The notes under the pieces are model-generated. The model was not told the DNA's origin, made no database searches, and saw only the letters and a list, made by a program, of their open reading frames with translations. A DNA stretch of 64,000 bases from positions 186,001-250,000 of the forward strand of contig NZ_CP116383.1 of the NCBI RefSeq assembly GCF_028201475.1. The letters are read 5' to 3'. Of the stretch, positions 27,619 to 36,530 are shown piece after piece. How positions within the stretch are numbered: the stretch's first letter is position 1; every line of letters starts with the position of its first letter. A program made the translations under genes and the position numbers. Source of the DNA: Vibrio sp. SCSIO 43137 (GTDB lineage: Bacteria > Pseudomonadota > Gammaproteobacteria > Enterobacterales > Vibrionaceae).

Positions 27619-28329
27619 CTACCAGACAAAATTATTTGGTTGTGGGTAGGTCTCGATAGCTTGTTTAGGGCAGTCACAGAAAATACCGTCAACACCAATG
27701 GACTCCATCCATTCCCAGTCTTGTGGCTCATTTACCGTATATACGTAAACTTTCAGGCCGCGGGCTTTGGCATCCTGAACGTACTCTTCTGTCACCATAT
27801 CAAGGTAGAGGTTGATACTGGTGGCATTCAGTTTTTCTGCAAAGGCCGCCAGCTCCAGCTCAATAGAAGAGGTTAACGCGCCTAGTAACAGTTCTGGTTT
27901 TAGTGCTTTAGCTTGTTTTAGCCACAAGTGATTAAAAGAGGAGACAATGATCTGCTCATTGGTGAAGTTACATTGCTGTTCTGCGTAGCTAAGGTGCTCC
28001 ATCAGCAGCTCAATATTGTCGATACCTTTAATCTCGATATTTAATGCGCACTGTCCTGATACGAGATCCAGTACTTGCCTGAGGGTCGGTATTTTTTCCC
28101 CGCATCCGGCATCCAGCTCATTGAGGGCAGAACGGCTATGTGCTCTTAGCAGGCCTTTGCCATTGGTTGTTCTCTGTAGCCAGCGATCGTGTATTACCCA
28201 GAGTTCACCATCATGTTCCTGAATATCCAGCTCAATGGCTTTGCTGCCACAATCAAGGGCAGCCTGAAAAGCGGCCAGAGTATTCTCAGGGTGTGTAGAG
28301 CGGGCACCGCGGTGAGCGATAATTAACAT
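27619..28329 (-). CDS. Glycerophosphodiester phosphodiesterase
   Basis: Hydrolyses glycerophosphodiesters to glycerol-3-phosphate and an alcohol. GDPD TIM barrel with IAHRGARSTHPENTLAAF, the Glu and Asp pair in AIELDIQ, catalytic His in VIHD and NIEIKG. 236 aa, no signal peptide, so a cytoplasmic UgpQ-type enzyme. AAAGGA lies 8 bp before the ATG. No ugp transport genes are next to it. Confidence 0.9.
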   Translation of the reverse strand: MLIIAHRGARSTHPENTLAAFQAALDCGSKAIELDIQEHDGELWVIHDRWLQRTTNGKGLLRAHSRSALNELDAGCGEKIPTLRQVLDLVSGQCALNIEIKGIDNIELLMEHLSYAEQQCNFTNEQIIVSSFNHLWLKQAKALKPELLLGALTSSIELELAAFAEKLNATSINLYLDMVTEEYVQDAKARGLKVYVYTVNEPQDWEWMESIGVDGIFCDCPKQAIETYPQPNNFVW

Positions 28330-28364
28330 AAAATATCCTTTCGATTTAAGAGCAACAAACCATA

Positions 28365-28398
28365 GCTAAAAGCCTCCATTCCGGAGGCTTATTTTTAT
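28365..28398 (-). terminator. Terminator after the DASS symporter gene
   Basis: AAGCCTCC-ggaat-GGAGGCTT followed by TTAG on the minus strand. The T-rich tract on the other side makes it symmetrical. It separates the symporter gene from the phosphodiesterase gene. Confidence 0.75.
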
Positions 28399-28417
28399 AA
28401 CTTCCTGACGGCATATC

Positions 28418-29836
28418 TTAAGTGATAATCAGGGTAGTTGCATAGACAATTAATAGCCCGACTACACCAATAATTATCCCGGTTTTTGCCATATCTTTAC
28501 TCTCGATTAAGCCTGTTGAGTAGGCCAGAGAGTTTGGTGGTGTGGAAACCGGTAGAATCATACCAAGGGAAGCCGAGAATGCGACGACCACTAGCAAGCC
28601 TTGTATTCCGCCAATGCTGGACAGGGTTTCCATTGATGCACCAATGGCTGCGGCTATCGGCATCAAAAGGTTAGCCGTTGCAGTGTTAGACATAAAGTTA
28701 GCCATTAGCCAGCAGACCAGAGATAAGGTGATAACTACGGCAAACGGTGACAGAGACTCATAATCTATTGCATGCGCCAACGCTTTTGCCAGCCCGGTTT
28801 TATCAAGTCCGATACCAATGGCGATACCACCAGCAACCAGCCATAAAACATCCCAGTTGATCTGCTTAAGTTCTTCTTTGCCCATAATGCCGGTTAGAGT
28901 AAACACCGCCAACGGGATGATGGATACCACATAGGTATTCATTCCATGCAGTTTGGTGGTCATCCATAGCAGAATGGTGCCGGCAAAAGTGGCGTAAACC
29001 ACAATGGCCCTCCAGCTTTTACGGAAAGAACCTTCCAGTTTCAGCACCATCTCATCCTGAGAAGAAGGGAATAGTTTCTGCAGCAGAAACCAGGCCAGCG
29101 TTAACTGAATAATGACAAATGGCAGCCCCATCATCATCCATGTCAGAAAGTCGATACTATTTTCACCGGTCAGATATTGTAGAGCGATGGCGTTTGGCGG
29201 AGTACCAATAGGGGTTGCAATACCACCAGTGTTAGCGGCAATAGGAATACAGAGCACTAGGGCTTTTATCCCTAAATCCCCTTTTGGGGCAGAAGCCACG
29301 ATAGGCCCCAGCAGTGCCAGCATCATTACTGTTGTGGCTGTGTTGGACATAAACATTGAGAACACCGCGGTAATCAGCATCAGCCCCAGCATAATAAATT
29401 TGGGTTGTTTACCAAATGGCTTTAACAGCACTCTGGCCAGGTTGTTGTCGAGCTCATATTTAGAAGCCGCGATCGCCAGGGCAAAACCGCCCATAAACAG
29501 AATAATAATGGGAGAAGAGAAGGCGCTGAAGATATCTTTATAGTTCATCAGCTCACCGAGATCATGGCCTGAAGGGGGCGTTCTGAACAGGTGCAGGCCT
29601 TTGTTAGAGATCATCACCAACTCAAGGGCAATAATCAGAATCGAGGTGGCAAAAACCGGTACGGGTTCAAGTACCCACAAAAGTGCTGCCAGAAGGAAGA
29701 TTGCCAGCAGTCGGTGTTGAATAAGGGTCAGGTTATCAATTGGGATGCTGTCGATGGGCATCATTAATACAAGGGAGGGGATAGCGAAGCAAATAAGGAG
29801 TTTTATCAGCGTTCCCGGATCGATCTTCTTCTTCAT
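28418..29836 (-). CDS. DASS/SLC13 family sodium:anion symporter
   Basis: Na+-coupled carrier for dicarboxylates or sulfate, about 11-12 TM helices. Both Ser-Asn-Thr substrate/Na+ motifs of the VcINDY type are present (MSNTATTVMMLALLGP and MSNTATANLLMPIA), as is GGIATPIGTPPNAIALQYL. Start at ATG 29836 (MKKKIDPG, GAGG 10 bp upstream); the longer frame to 29905 adds residues without a family match. 472 aa. Exact substrate not decidable from sequence. Confidence 0.9.
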   Translation of the reverse strand: MKKKIDPGTLIKLLICFAIPSLVLMMPIDSIPIDNLTLIQHRLLAIFLLAALLWVLEPVPVFATSILIIALELVMISNKGLHLFRTPPSGHDLGELMNYKDIFSAFSSPIIILFMGGFALAIAASKYELDNNLARVLLKPFGKQPKFIMLGLMLITAVFSMFMSNTATTVMMLALLGPIVASAPKGDLGIKALVLCIPIAANTGGIATPIGTPPNAIALQYLTGENSIDFLTWMMMGLPFVIIQLTLAWFLLQKLFPSSQDEMVLKLEGSFRKSWRAIVVYATFAGTILLWMTTKLHGMNTYVVSIIPLAVFTLTGIMGKEELKQINWDVLWLVAGGIAIGIGLDKTGLAKALAHAIDYESLSPFAVVITLSLVCWLMANFMSNTATANLLMPIAAAIGASMETLSSIGGIQGLLVVVAFSASLGMILPVSTPPNSLAYSTGLIESKDMAKTGIIIGVVGLLIVYATTLIIT

Positions 29837-30082
29837 CGTACGCAAACCTCGATATAGAGACCATATAACAGCACGGGCATCCGGTTCATCCCTGATATGC
29901 CACACAGACTGCTATGGATTAAGTTTAAAAATTAGCTGTAACCTAGCATAAAGTAAGCATATTTTGCTTACCAAGATCAGCTTGGTGTTTTGAAGAAGTA
30001 GGTTGTTTTTTTTGCCACTCTTTGTGATTGGTCAAAAAATAGCAAACCAGTTGAATAGAATAGCAAGTGCGGGACAGGGGAA
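29837..30082. other. Gap between the DASS symporter gene and the psd terminator
   Basis: About 246 bp, AT-rich. It should hold the symporter promoter. I see no other feature. Confidence 0.4.
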
Positions 30083-30114
30083 GAAAAAAGGGCAGACGGA
30101 TGTTCCGACTGCCC
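30083..30114 (-). terminator. Terminator after psd
   Basis: On the minus strand GGGCAGT / ACTGCCC-like arms (GGGCAG-tcggaacatccgtCTGCCC) followed by TTTTTTC, 20 bp after the psd stop. Confidence 0.85.
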
Positions 30115-30134
30115 GGTAATGAATACGATAATGA

Positions 30135-31004
30135 TTAGTCAGCAATATGAGCGTATGCGGTACCTAACTCTGTCTTCTGGTTAAGAGCCATAGAAGAGTC
30201 GAAACGGATTTTATCTTTTGCAAACAGGTTAATTACTGTGGAGCCTAACTTAAAGCGGCCCATTTCATCCCCTTTTTTGAACACCACTGCACGGTCGCCT
30301 TCAGCTGGATAATCCCAGCTGTATACGCTGCTGCCTCTTGGCGGAGTGACGGTTCCTGCCCATGTCAGCTCAATACTGCCCACAATAGTCGCACCGACCA
30401 GAACTTGCGCCATTGGGCCAAACTCAGTATCGAAAATACAGACAACCCTTTCGTTGCTGGCAAATAAGTTAGGGATATTGTCAGCGGTCAGTGGATTTAC
30501 TGAATAAAGTTCACCCGGAACATAGATCATCTGACGAAGGGTTCCGTCACACGGCATATGTACACGATGGTAATCACTTGGTGACAGATACAGAGTGGCA
30601 AAGTCGCCTTCTGCAAACTCTTGATACAGTTCTGCATCACCACCTAGCAGTTCCTGAGCAGAGTAAGTATGGCCTTTAGCCTGAATCAACTGGCCGTTTT
30701 CAATTTTGCCGAACTGGCTTACACATGCGTCTGCAGGGTGAGTAATTACCGATGCATCACCTGAAATAGATCTCGCACCCTCTTTCAATTCACGGACAAA
30801 AAAGTCGTTAAAGGTTTTAAAGTGCGCAGGATCAGAGTGCAGTGCCTCATCCATATTGATTTTGTATTGTTTTATAAACAGACGAATGATAGCGGTAGTA
30901 AAACTACCAAGCTTGGCTTCGGCAAGCAGACCTACCAAACGGGTGATGGCATGTTTAGGTGCCCAAATCTGAAACCAGACTTTAATTTTATCGGATAACT
31001 TCAT
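30135..31004 (-). CDS. psd: Phosphatidylserine decarboxylase proenzyme
   Basis: Makes phosphatidylethanolamine at the inner membrane. The self-cleaving LGST motif is present ([10 protein letters not shown] near the C-terminus); cleavage at Gly-Ser creates the pyruvoyl group. HRVHMP and the Asp/His region [12 protein letters not shown] fit the family. Start taken at ATG 31004 ([10 protein letters not shown]); the frame is open to a TTG at 31028. 289 aa. Downstream of rsgA by 85 bp, as in E. coli. Confidence 0.94.
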   Translation of the reverse strand: MKLSDKIKVWFQIWAPKHAITRLVGLLAEAKLGSFTTAIIRLFIKQYKINMDEALHSDPAHFKTFNDFFVRELKEGARSISGDASVITHPADACVSQFGKIENGQLIQAKGHTYSAQELLGGDAELYQEFAEGDFATLYLSPSDYHRVHMPCDGTLRQMIYVPGELYSVNPLTADNIPNLFASNERVVCIFDTEFGPMAQVLVGATIVGSIELTWAGTVTPPRGSSVYSWDYPAEGDRAVVFKKGDEMGRFKLGSTVINLFAKDKIRFDSSMALNQKTELGTAYAHIAD

Positions 31005-31089
31005 AGTAATAATGTTTATTCTTTTCAAGTGGCGTGATAGTACTTAATCCCGCTCCTGATGTCAGTATGTTTAGTTGTGACTGAACAAG

Positions 31090-32145
31090 TTAAAGATCAG
31101 CCTTCTTATTTCTGGAATATTGCCTGTTTGCTTTGTTCTCGTTCATGCTTTCGATGATGCGGTGATAACTGTGAAAACGGGTGGCAGAAATTTCCCCATT
31201 TTCTACGGCTTCACGCAGGACGCAGCCCGGGTCATCTAAATGTTTGCAGTCCCTGAATTTGCAACCACCGAGATGATTACGGAACTCAACAAAGGCTTCA
31301 GTGACTTCATCTTGCTCAAGATGCCACAAGCCAAACTCACGGATCCCCGGTGAATCAATTAAGTCTCCCCCGGTTGAGAAGTGATATAAACGGGCGGCAG
31401 TCGTCGTATGCTGACCTAATCCCGAATTCTCAGACACGGCGCCTTCTTCTGCGTCAACTTCAGGAAGAAGAGCATTAACTAAGCTGGATTTTCCTACGCC
31501 GGACTGGCCAACAAAGATATTTACTTTATCTTTTAGCTCTGCCTCGAGGGCTTCAACGCCTTCTCCGGACTCTTTACTAACAAACAATACCTTGTAGCCA
31601 ATAGCTTCATAGATTGAAAGTTGTTGTTTGTATTCAGCCTGTTGTGTTTCATCCAGTAGATCGATCTTATTCAGTACGATTAATGGAGCAATTTGCAGTG
31701 TTTCTGAAGCAATCAGGTAGCGATCGATGATATTCAGTGACAACTCAGGTAGTACTGAAGAAACAATAACCATCTGCTCAACATTAGCGGCAACAGGCTT
31801 CAGACCATCATAATAATCAGGTCGTGTTAATACTGAGACTCTTGGTTCTACGGCTTCGACAACACCTGAAATACCTGCCATGGACTCAAGCCCGGCACGC
31901 CAGATAACCCTGTCTCCGGATACCAGACTCTCAATGCCCCGGCGTAGATTGCAGCGGTGTATGATGCCGGTCTCTATGTCTTCAACATCTGCATGTTGGC
32001 CAAAGCGGGTGATCACCAGACCATTTTTACTGCTGCCCAGCATCTCTTCTTCCCACTGAAGAGTGTCTTCCTGTTGTAGTCGCTTACTCTGATTTCTGCG
32101 GACTCTGCGTACCTGACCTTTGGTTAACTTTTTCTTTTTTGCCAC
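31090..32145 (-). CDS. rsgA: Small ribosomal subunit biogenesis GTPase RsgA
   Basis: Circularly permuted GTPase checking 30S maturation. Order G4 (NKIDLL), G1 ([16 protein letters not shown]), G3 (DSPGIREFG) confirms the permutation. An N-terminal OB fold precedes it, and the C-terminal zinc knuckle is visible in [23 protein letters not shown] start ([11 protein letters not shown]). 351 aa. Divergent from orn, as in other gammaproteobacteria. Confidence 0.96.
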   Translation of the reverse strand: MAKKKKLTKGQVRRVRRNQSKRLQQEDTLQWEEEMLGSSKNGLVITRFGQHADVEDIETGIIHRCNLRRGIESLVSGDRVIWRAGLESMAGISGVVEAVEPRVSVLTRPDYYDGLKPVAANVEQMVIVSSVLPELSLNIIDRYLIASETLQIAPLIVLNKIDLLDETQQAEYKQQLSIYEAIGYKVLFVSKESGEGVEALEAELKDKVNIFVGQSGVGKSSLVNALLPEVDAEEGAVSENSGLGQHTTTAARLYHFSTGGDLIDSPGIREFGLWHLEQDEVTEAFVEFRNHLGGCKFRDCKHLDDPGCVLREAVENGEISATRFHSYHRIIESMNENKANRQYSRNKKADL

Positions 32146-32288
32146 TGTATCTGTTTGCCTTGTCTGGGGCGGATTTATAGTCTAGCCAACATTTCAGGGA
32201 AAATCATGAAACGTTAACGCAACCTATGGTTGTTTCCTGTTAGGGCAGGTATCATACCTGTTTTAAAGACAAAATAGGCAATTCATCG

Positions 32289-32834
32289 ATGTCATTCAGT
32301 GATCAAAACTTAATTTGGGTCGATCTTGAGATGACAGGGTTAGACCCTGAAGAACACAAGATCATTGAAATTGCTACGATTGTGACGGACAGTGAGCTGA
32401 ATATTCTTGCCGAAGGGCCGACTATTGCAATTCATCAGCCTGAGCAAGAGTTAGATAAAATGGATGAATGGTGCACAACCACTCATACAGGTAGTGGTTT
32501 GGTTAAGCGGGTTCGCGAAAGCAAAATCAGTGAACAACAAGCTATTGAGCAGACCATTAAGTTTCTGGAGCAATGGGTGCCTAAAGGCGCTTCTCCGATT
32601 TGCGGAAACAGTATTGGTCAGGATCGCCGTTTTCTGTATAAGCATATGCCTGAACTTGAAGAGTACTTTCACTATCGCTACATCGATGTCAGTACTCTTA
32701 AAGAACTGACTCGTCGCTGGAAGCCGGAAGTCCTGAAAGGGTTTAAGAAATCAGGTAGCCATTTGGCTCTTGATGATATCCGGGAGTCTATCGCTGAACT
32801 TCAGTATTACCGTGAAAATATCATTTCAATTTAG
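32289..32834 (+). CDS. orn: Oligoribonuclease
   Basis: 3'-5' exonuclease that degrades di- and short oligonucleotides, including pGpG from c-di-GMP turnover. DEDDh exonuclease: [18 protein letters not shown] (Exo I), [11 protein letters not shown] (Exo II) and [11 protein letters not shown] (Exo III). 181 aa. Immediately upstream of the tRNA cluster. Confidence 0.97.
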   Translation: MSFSDQNLIWVDLEMTGLDPEEHKIIEIATIVTDSELNILAEGPTIAIHQPEQELDKMDEWCTTTHTGSGLVKRVRESKISEQQAIEQTIKFLEQWVPKGASPICGNSIGQDRRFLYKHMPELEEYFHYRYIDVSTLKELTRRWKPEVLKGFKKSGSHLALDDIRESIAELQYYRENIISI

Positions 32835-32920
32835 AGCGGGCAGCCTTGTCGTCCTGATGTAAATAGATTTTGATTCTTTTTTCATCAGGTGACAAAAAAA
32901 TGCTAATTTTTTGCAAGAAG

Positions 32921-32951
32921 GACTTGCATCACAAAAAAATGCTCTTATAAT
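32921..32951 (+). promoter_or_regulatory. tRNA cluster promoter
   Basis: Perfect -10 TATAAT at 32946-32951, followed by the GC-rich discriminator TCGCAGCCC typical of stable-RNA promoters. The best -35 is TTGCAA at 32921-32926 with 19-bp spacing. The first tRNA starts 35 bp past the -10. Confidence 0.7.
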
Positions 32952-32985
32952 TCGCAGCCCTAAACGACGAAAGACGTTTTAGATT

Positions 32986-33061
32986 GCGACACTAGCTCAG
33001 TTGGTAGAGCGCAACCTTGCCAAGGTTGAGGTCACGAGTTCGAACCTCGTGTGTCGCTCCA
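32986..33061 (+). tRNA. tRNA-Gly(GCC), copy 1
   Basis: 76 nt with encoded CCA. Acceptor GCGACAC / GTGTCGC, anticodon loop TTGCCAA giving GCC, T-arm GAGTTCGAACCTC. First gene of a Gly/fMet array. Confidence 0.98.
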
Positions 33062-33104
33062 GATTTTATAGTTCTCACGGTACTTAACGGTGACACAATT
33101 CGGA

Positions 33105-33181
<77 letters not shown>

Positions 33182-33198
33182 ATTTCAAGGTGTTGTGA

Positions 33199-33272
33199 TT
33201 CGCTAGCTCGTCGGGCTCAGCCATTCATAAAACCTAGCGAAGGTCATCAGTTCAAAACTAGCCTCGCAACCA
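33199..33272 (+). pseudogene. Degenerate fMet-like tRNA copy 1
   Basis: Shares TAGCTCGTCGGGCTCA and the 3' GCAACCA with tRNA-fMet, but has an insertion of about 18 nt in the anticodon loop and a replaced 5' half. The insertion creates an 8-bp perfect inverted repeat TTCGCTAG (33199-33206) / CTAGCGAA (33234-33241). It cannot form a normal cloverleaf. Confidence 0.75.
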
Positions 33273-33307
33273 AACTCAGATTGTTTGATTCAACATCAGA
33301 TGATTAT

Positions 33308-33383
33308 GCGACACTAGCTCAGTTGGTAGAGCGCAACCTTGCCAAGGTTGAGGTCACGAGTTCGAACCTCGTGTGTCGCTCCA
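33308..33383 (+). tRNA. tRNA-Gly(GCC), copy 2
   Basis: Identical to copy 1, 76 nt with encoded CCA; 322 bp downstream of it. Confidence 0.98.
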
Positions 33384-33443
33384 AATTTTATCTTATCCTA
33401 AGATAAACAGTTCTCACGGTACTTAACGGTGACACAATTCGGA

Positions 33444-33520
<77 letters not shown>

Positions 33521-33537
33521 ATTTTAAGGTGTTGTGA

Positions 33538-33610
33538 TTCGCTAGCTCGTCGGGCTCAGCCATTCATAAAACCTAGCGAAGGTCATCGTTTCAAACAGGC
33601 CCCGCAACCA
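33538..33610 (+). pseudogene. Degenerate fMet-like tRNA copy 2
   Basis: Same rearranged structure as copy 1 with the TTCGCTAG / CTAGCGAA hairpin preserved. It differs in the T-arm region (CATCGTTTCAAACAGGCC), so the copies have drifted slightly. Confidence 0.75.
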
Positions 33611-33645
33611 AATTCAGATTGTTTGATTCAATATCAGATGATCAT

Positions 33646-33721
33646 GCGACACTAGCTCAGTTGGTAGAGCGCAACCTTGCCAAGGTTGAGGTCACGAGTT
33701 CGAACCTCGTGTGTCGCTCCA
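33646..33721 (+). tRNA. tRNA-Gly(GCC), copy 3
   Basis: Identical to copies 1 and 2; exactly 338 bp after copy 2. Confidence 0.98.
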
Positions 33722-33780
33722 AATTTTATCTTTCCTAAGATAAACAGTTCTCACGGTACTTAACGGTGACACAACTCGGA

Positions 33781-33857
<77 letters not shown>

Positions 33858-33874
33858 ATTTTAAGGTGTTGTGA

Positions 33875-33948
33875 TTCGCTAGCTCGTCGGGCTCAGCCAT
33901 TCATAAAACCTAGCGAAGGTCATCGTTTCAAACAGGCCCCCGCAACCA
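33875..33948 (+). pseudogene. Degenerate fMet-like tRNA copy 3
   Basis: Third rearranged copy, almost the same as copy 2; the hairpin and the CCGCAACCA end are kept. Confidence 0.75.
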
Positions 33949-33983
33949 AATTCAAATTGTTTGATTCAACATCAGATGATTAT

Positions 33984-34059
33984 GCGACACTAGCTCAGTT
34001 GGTAGAGCGCAACCTTGCCAAGGTTGAGGTCACGAGTTCGAACCTCGTGTGTCGCTCCA
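33984..34059 (+). tRNA. tRNA-Gly(GCC), copy 4
   Basis: Identical to the other Gly copies; 338 bp after copy 3. It is not followed by an fMet gene. Confidence 0.98.
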
Positions 34060-34093
34060 AATTTTAATCATTTAGTTACTTTTAGATGATTAT

Positions 34094-34183
34094 GCGATAT
34101 CTGCTCAATAAATTGAGCGCAACCTTGCCAAGGTTGAGGTCACGCTTTTTGTTCAAGAGAAGGGAACCTCGTGTGTCGCTCCA
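34094..34183 (+). pseudogene. Degenerate tRNA-Gly copy
   Basis: Keeps the tRNA-Gly anticodon stem-loop (GCAACCTTGCCAAGGTTG) and 3' end (AACCTCGTGTGTCGCTCCA). The acceptor 5' strand is mutated (GCGATAT), the D-arm is changed, and about 14 nt are inserted in the T-arm region. Not expected to be a working tRNA. Confidence 0.85.
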
Positions 34184-34753
34184 TTTTCTTTTTCGTTAAT
34201 AAGATAATGGAAAAATTTCAGGCTGATATTAGCCTCCAAGATTACTTGATTAAGTAATGCCGCTCTTTTTAATGCTGTGAAGCATTATCCCCAAAATTTC
34301 AGAATAAATAGCCGCTAGTCAGGCTAGCTTTTCCACCGTAGCGCTATAGGCATTCCGGTGTTTCCAGCTGATCATAATTCATTTAACCAACAGACTTATC
34401 CACAAATTCTTATCTGTGGATAAAGTGGTGAATAAAAGAGTATTGCTACAAATTCCTTCTTCTTCCTAAAAGATCCTTTATTAGATCCATTGGTTATTAA
34501 ATCAGAAGTTATTTTCTTAATTCTATGATTTTAATGGGTATTTTGTGATTTTACTTACTGCTCACACAAAAAATGGAAGATCAAAAGCAGCTTGTTTATT
34601 GATCTTTGTCATTTGTTGTATTTGTGTTTAACTTTTTTCAAATTAAGGCTTTTATTAATTGGCTTGAAGTTTTTCCACATTTTTTATTTTGCGGAGAGTG
34701 TCAAATAAAAAGAAACTTTGAATGATAAAGTTACAGGCTAGTAATCCGTATGT
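34184..34753. other. 570-bp gene-free region with a DnaA-box cluster (datA-like)
   Basis: No gene is seen. Perfect DnaA boxes TTATCCACA lie at 34396-34404 (plus) and 34415-34423 (minus), 10 bp apart and inverted. TTTTCCACA at 34671-34679 fits the relaxed consensus. Near matches are at 34285-34293 (TTATCCCCA), 34329-34337 (TTTTCCACC) and 34623-34631 (minus, TTAAACACA). In E. coli the DnaA-titrating locus datA lies in the same place, between the glyVXY tRNA genes and queG. Confidence 0.65.
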
Positions 34754-35881
34754 TTATGCGTCTCTTGGCAGGCCCTTCTGCACTAAACGGATCAGGCGTT
34801 GAGTTTTATTGTTGCTAAAAGGAGTCTGCTTCTTTTGTTGCTCCAGAGCCCAGACAAGGTGTTCATCCAGTATATCGTTAACACCTAGCTTGTCTTCCAG
34901 AGCTTCAATTATTTTGTGAGAAAAAGGTGCGTTGCCCATTGTAATAGCTATATTTCTCAGCCACTGAATATGGCCGATTCTGCGGATGGCAGAGCCTTCT
35001 AGTTTTTTCAGGAACTCATCTTCAGTCCAACTGAATAAATCTATTAATTCTGTTGTGCTAAATACTTTTTTTCTATGAAAGTCTGTTTGTGTCGTCAGCT
35101 CAGAGTAACGGTTCCATGGACATACAAGCTGACAATCGTCGCAACCATATATTCTGTTTCCTATCGCTTTTCTGTATTCCGTAGGAATAACGCCATCAAA
35201 CTCAATTGTCAGGTAGGAGATACACTTTCTTGCATCGACAACGCCTTCTGAAACAATGGCGTTAGTCGGGCAGGAGGTGATGCAGGCGCTGCATTTTCCA
35301 CACTCATTTGCTGTCGGTTGATCCACCGGAAGCGGAATATCAACCAGTAGCTCGCCCAGAAAAAACCAGGAACCGGCATTTCTATTTATGATCAAAGAAT
35401 GTTTGCCGATCCAGCCAAGTCCGGCTTCCTGAGCCAGAGGTCTTTCAAGAATTGGAGCGGAATCGACAAACGGCCGGTAACCTAACTGACCACATTCTTG
35501 TTCGATCTTTTGCCCCAACTTTTTAAGCTGATTTCTTAGCAGCTTATGATAATCCCGGCCTAAGGCATACCGGCTGATGTAGGCTTGGTTTGTGTCACTT
35601 AGATTTGAGGAAAACTGAGCCTCCGGAGGAAGATAATCTAAGCGGACACTGATAACCCTCAGCGTTCCCGGTAGTAATTCTGCCGGCCTTGAACGCATTG
35701 TGCCGTGCCGCGCCATCCATTCCATCTCACCATGGAAGCCGTTATCAAGCCACTCCTGCAGCGCGGGTTCATATTCTGAAAGGTCGACATCACAAATCCC
35801 TACCTGCTGGAAACCAAGTTCTGTTCCCCAGAGTTTTATTTTTTCAGCAAGTTGTTGGTAGTTCATCATGGTTTGTTTCAT
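34754..35881 (-). CDS. queG: Epoxyqueuosine reductase
   Basis: Cobalamin-dependent last step of queuosine tRNA modification. Two [4Fe-4S] motifs, CGKCSACITSCPTNAI and CDDCQLVCPWN, follow a cobalamin-binding N-terminal domain (DSAPILERPLAQEAGLGWIGKHSLIIN). The C-terminus has HEAT-like helices (IRRIGHIQWLRNIAITMGNA). 375 aa. Divergent from tsaE. Confidence 0.95.
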   Translation of the reverse strand: MKQTMMNYQQLAEKIKLWGTELGFQQVGICDVDLSEYEPALQEWLDNGFHGEMEWMARHGTMRSRPAELLPGTLRVISVRLDYLPPEAQFSSNLSDTNQAYISRYALGRDYHKLLRNQLKKLGQKIEQECGQLGYRPFVDSAPILERPLAQEAGLGWIGKHSLIINRNAGSWFFLGELLVDIPLPVDQPTANECGKCSACITSCPTNAIVSEGVVDARKCISYLTIEFDGVIPTEYRKAIGNRIYGCDDCQLVCPWNRYSELTTQTDFHRKKVFSTTELIDLFSWTEDEFLKKLEGSAIRRIGHIQWLRNIAITMGNAPFSHKIIEALEDKLGVNDILDEHLVWALEQQKKQTPFSNNKTQRLIRLVQKGLPRDA

Positions 35882-36065
35882 CTCAGAGATAGGCTGTTAA
35901 TTTTATCTGATTTAACGGGCTGGATCGAACAAAGATATAGCTTTGAAGGTCGATTAAAGAAGGAAACTTATTCAATAGGGTCTTGTCTCTCAAATCTATT
36001 AAGGTTTACTATTCTCACTCTTTTGATTTTTATATAGTCAGCCAGTAGAGAAAACAGTTAGAAAA

Positions 36066-36530
36066 ATGAAGACACAGCAAATTACTCTAAAAGACGAGCA
36101 GGAAACTATCGCTCTTGGTTCACGCATTGCGGCATTGTGCTCAAAGCAGACGACTATATATCTGCATGGTGATTTAGGCGCAGGTAAGACGACGTTCAGC
36201 AGAGGTTTTATCCGTGCACTAGGTCATAACGGAAACGTCAAAAGCCCGACTTACACATTGGTTGAACCGTATCAACTGGCTGACTGGCAAGTGTATCACT
36301 TTGATTTGTATCGTCTGGCTGATCCGGAAGAGCTGGAGTTTATGGGTATCAGAGATTATTTTACCGATGATGCTATTTGTCTGGTTGAATGGCCGGAGAA
36401 AGGGGAAGGTTTACTGCCAGAGTCTGACTTTGATATAGAGCTGAAATACGATAATGATCAGCGTATTGCCTGTATCACTGCCAATAATGACTACGGCTGT
36501 AATTTGCTGGAAAAAATGGAGTTATCTTGA
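36066..36530 (+). CDS. tsaE: tRNA threonylcarbamoyladenosine biosynthesis ATPase TsaE
   Basis: P-loop ATPase needed with TsaB, TsaC and TsaD for t6A37 in ANN-decoding tRNAs. Walker [27 protein letters not shown] and HFDLYRL are diagnostic. 154 aa. The stop overlaps the amiB TTG start. There is no nnr gene between queG and tsaE, unlike E. coli. Confidence 0.96.
   Translation: MKTQQITLKDEQETIALGSRIAALCSKQTTIYLHGDLGAGKTTFSRGFIRALGHNGNVKSPTYTLVEPYQLADWQVYHFDLYRLADPEELEFMGIRDYFTDDAICLVEWPEKGEGLLPESDFDIELKYDNDQRIACITANNDYGCNLLEKMELS

Noticed and set aside
34396..34423. crtS, the chromosome II replication trigger
   Set aside because: crtS lies elsewhere on chromosome I in known vibrios. The inverted TTATCCACA pair is a DnaA-box signature, not a recognisable crtS.
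34499..34512. IHF site within the DnaA-box region (AATCAG...)
   Set aside because: The downstream TTR part of the consensus does not match.
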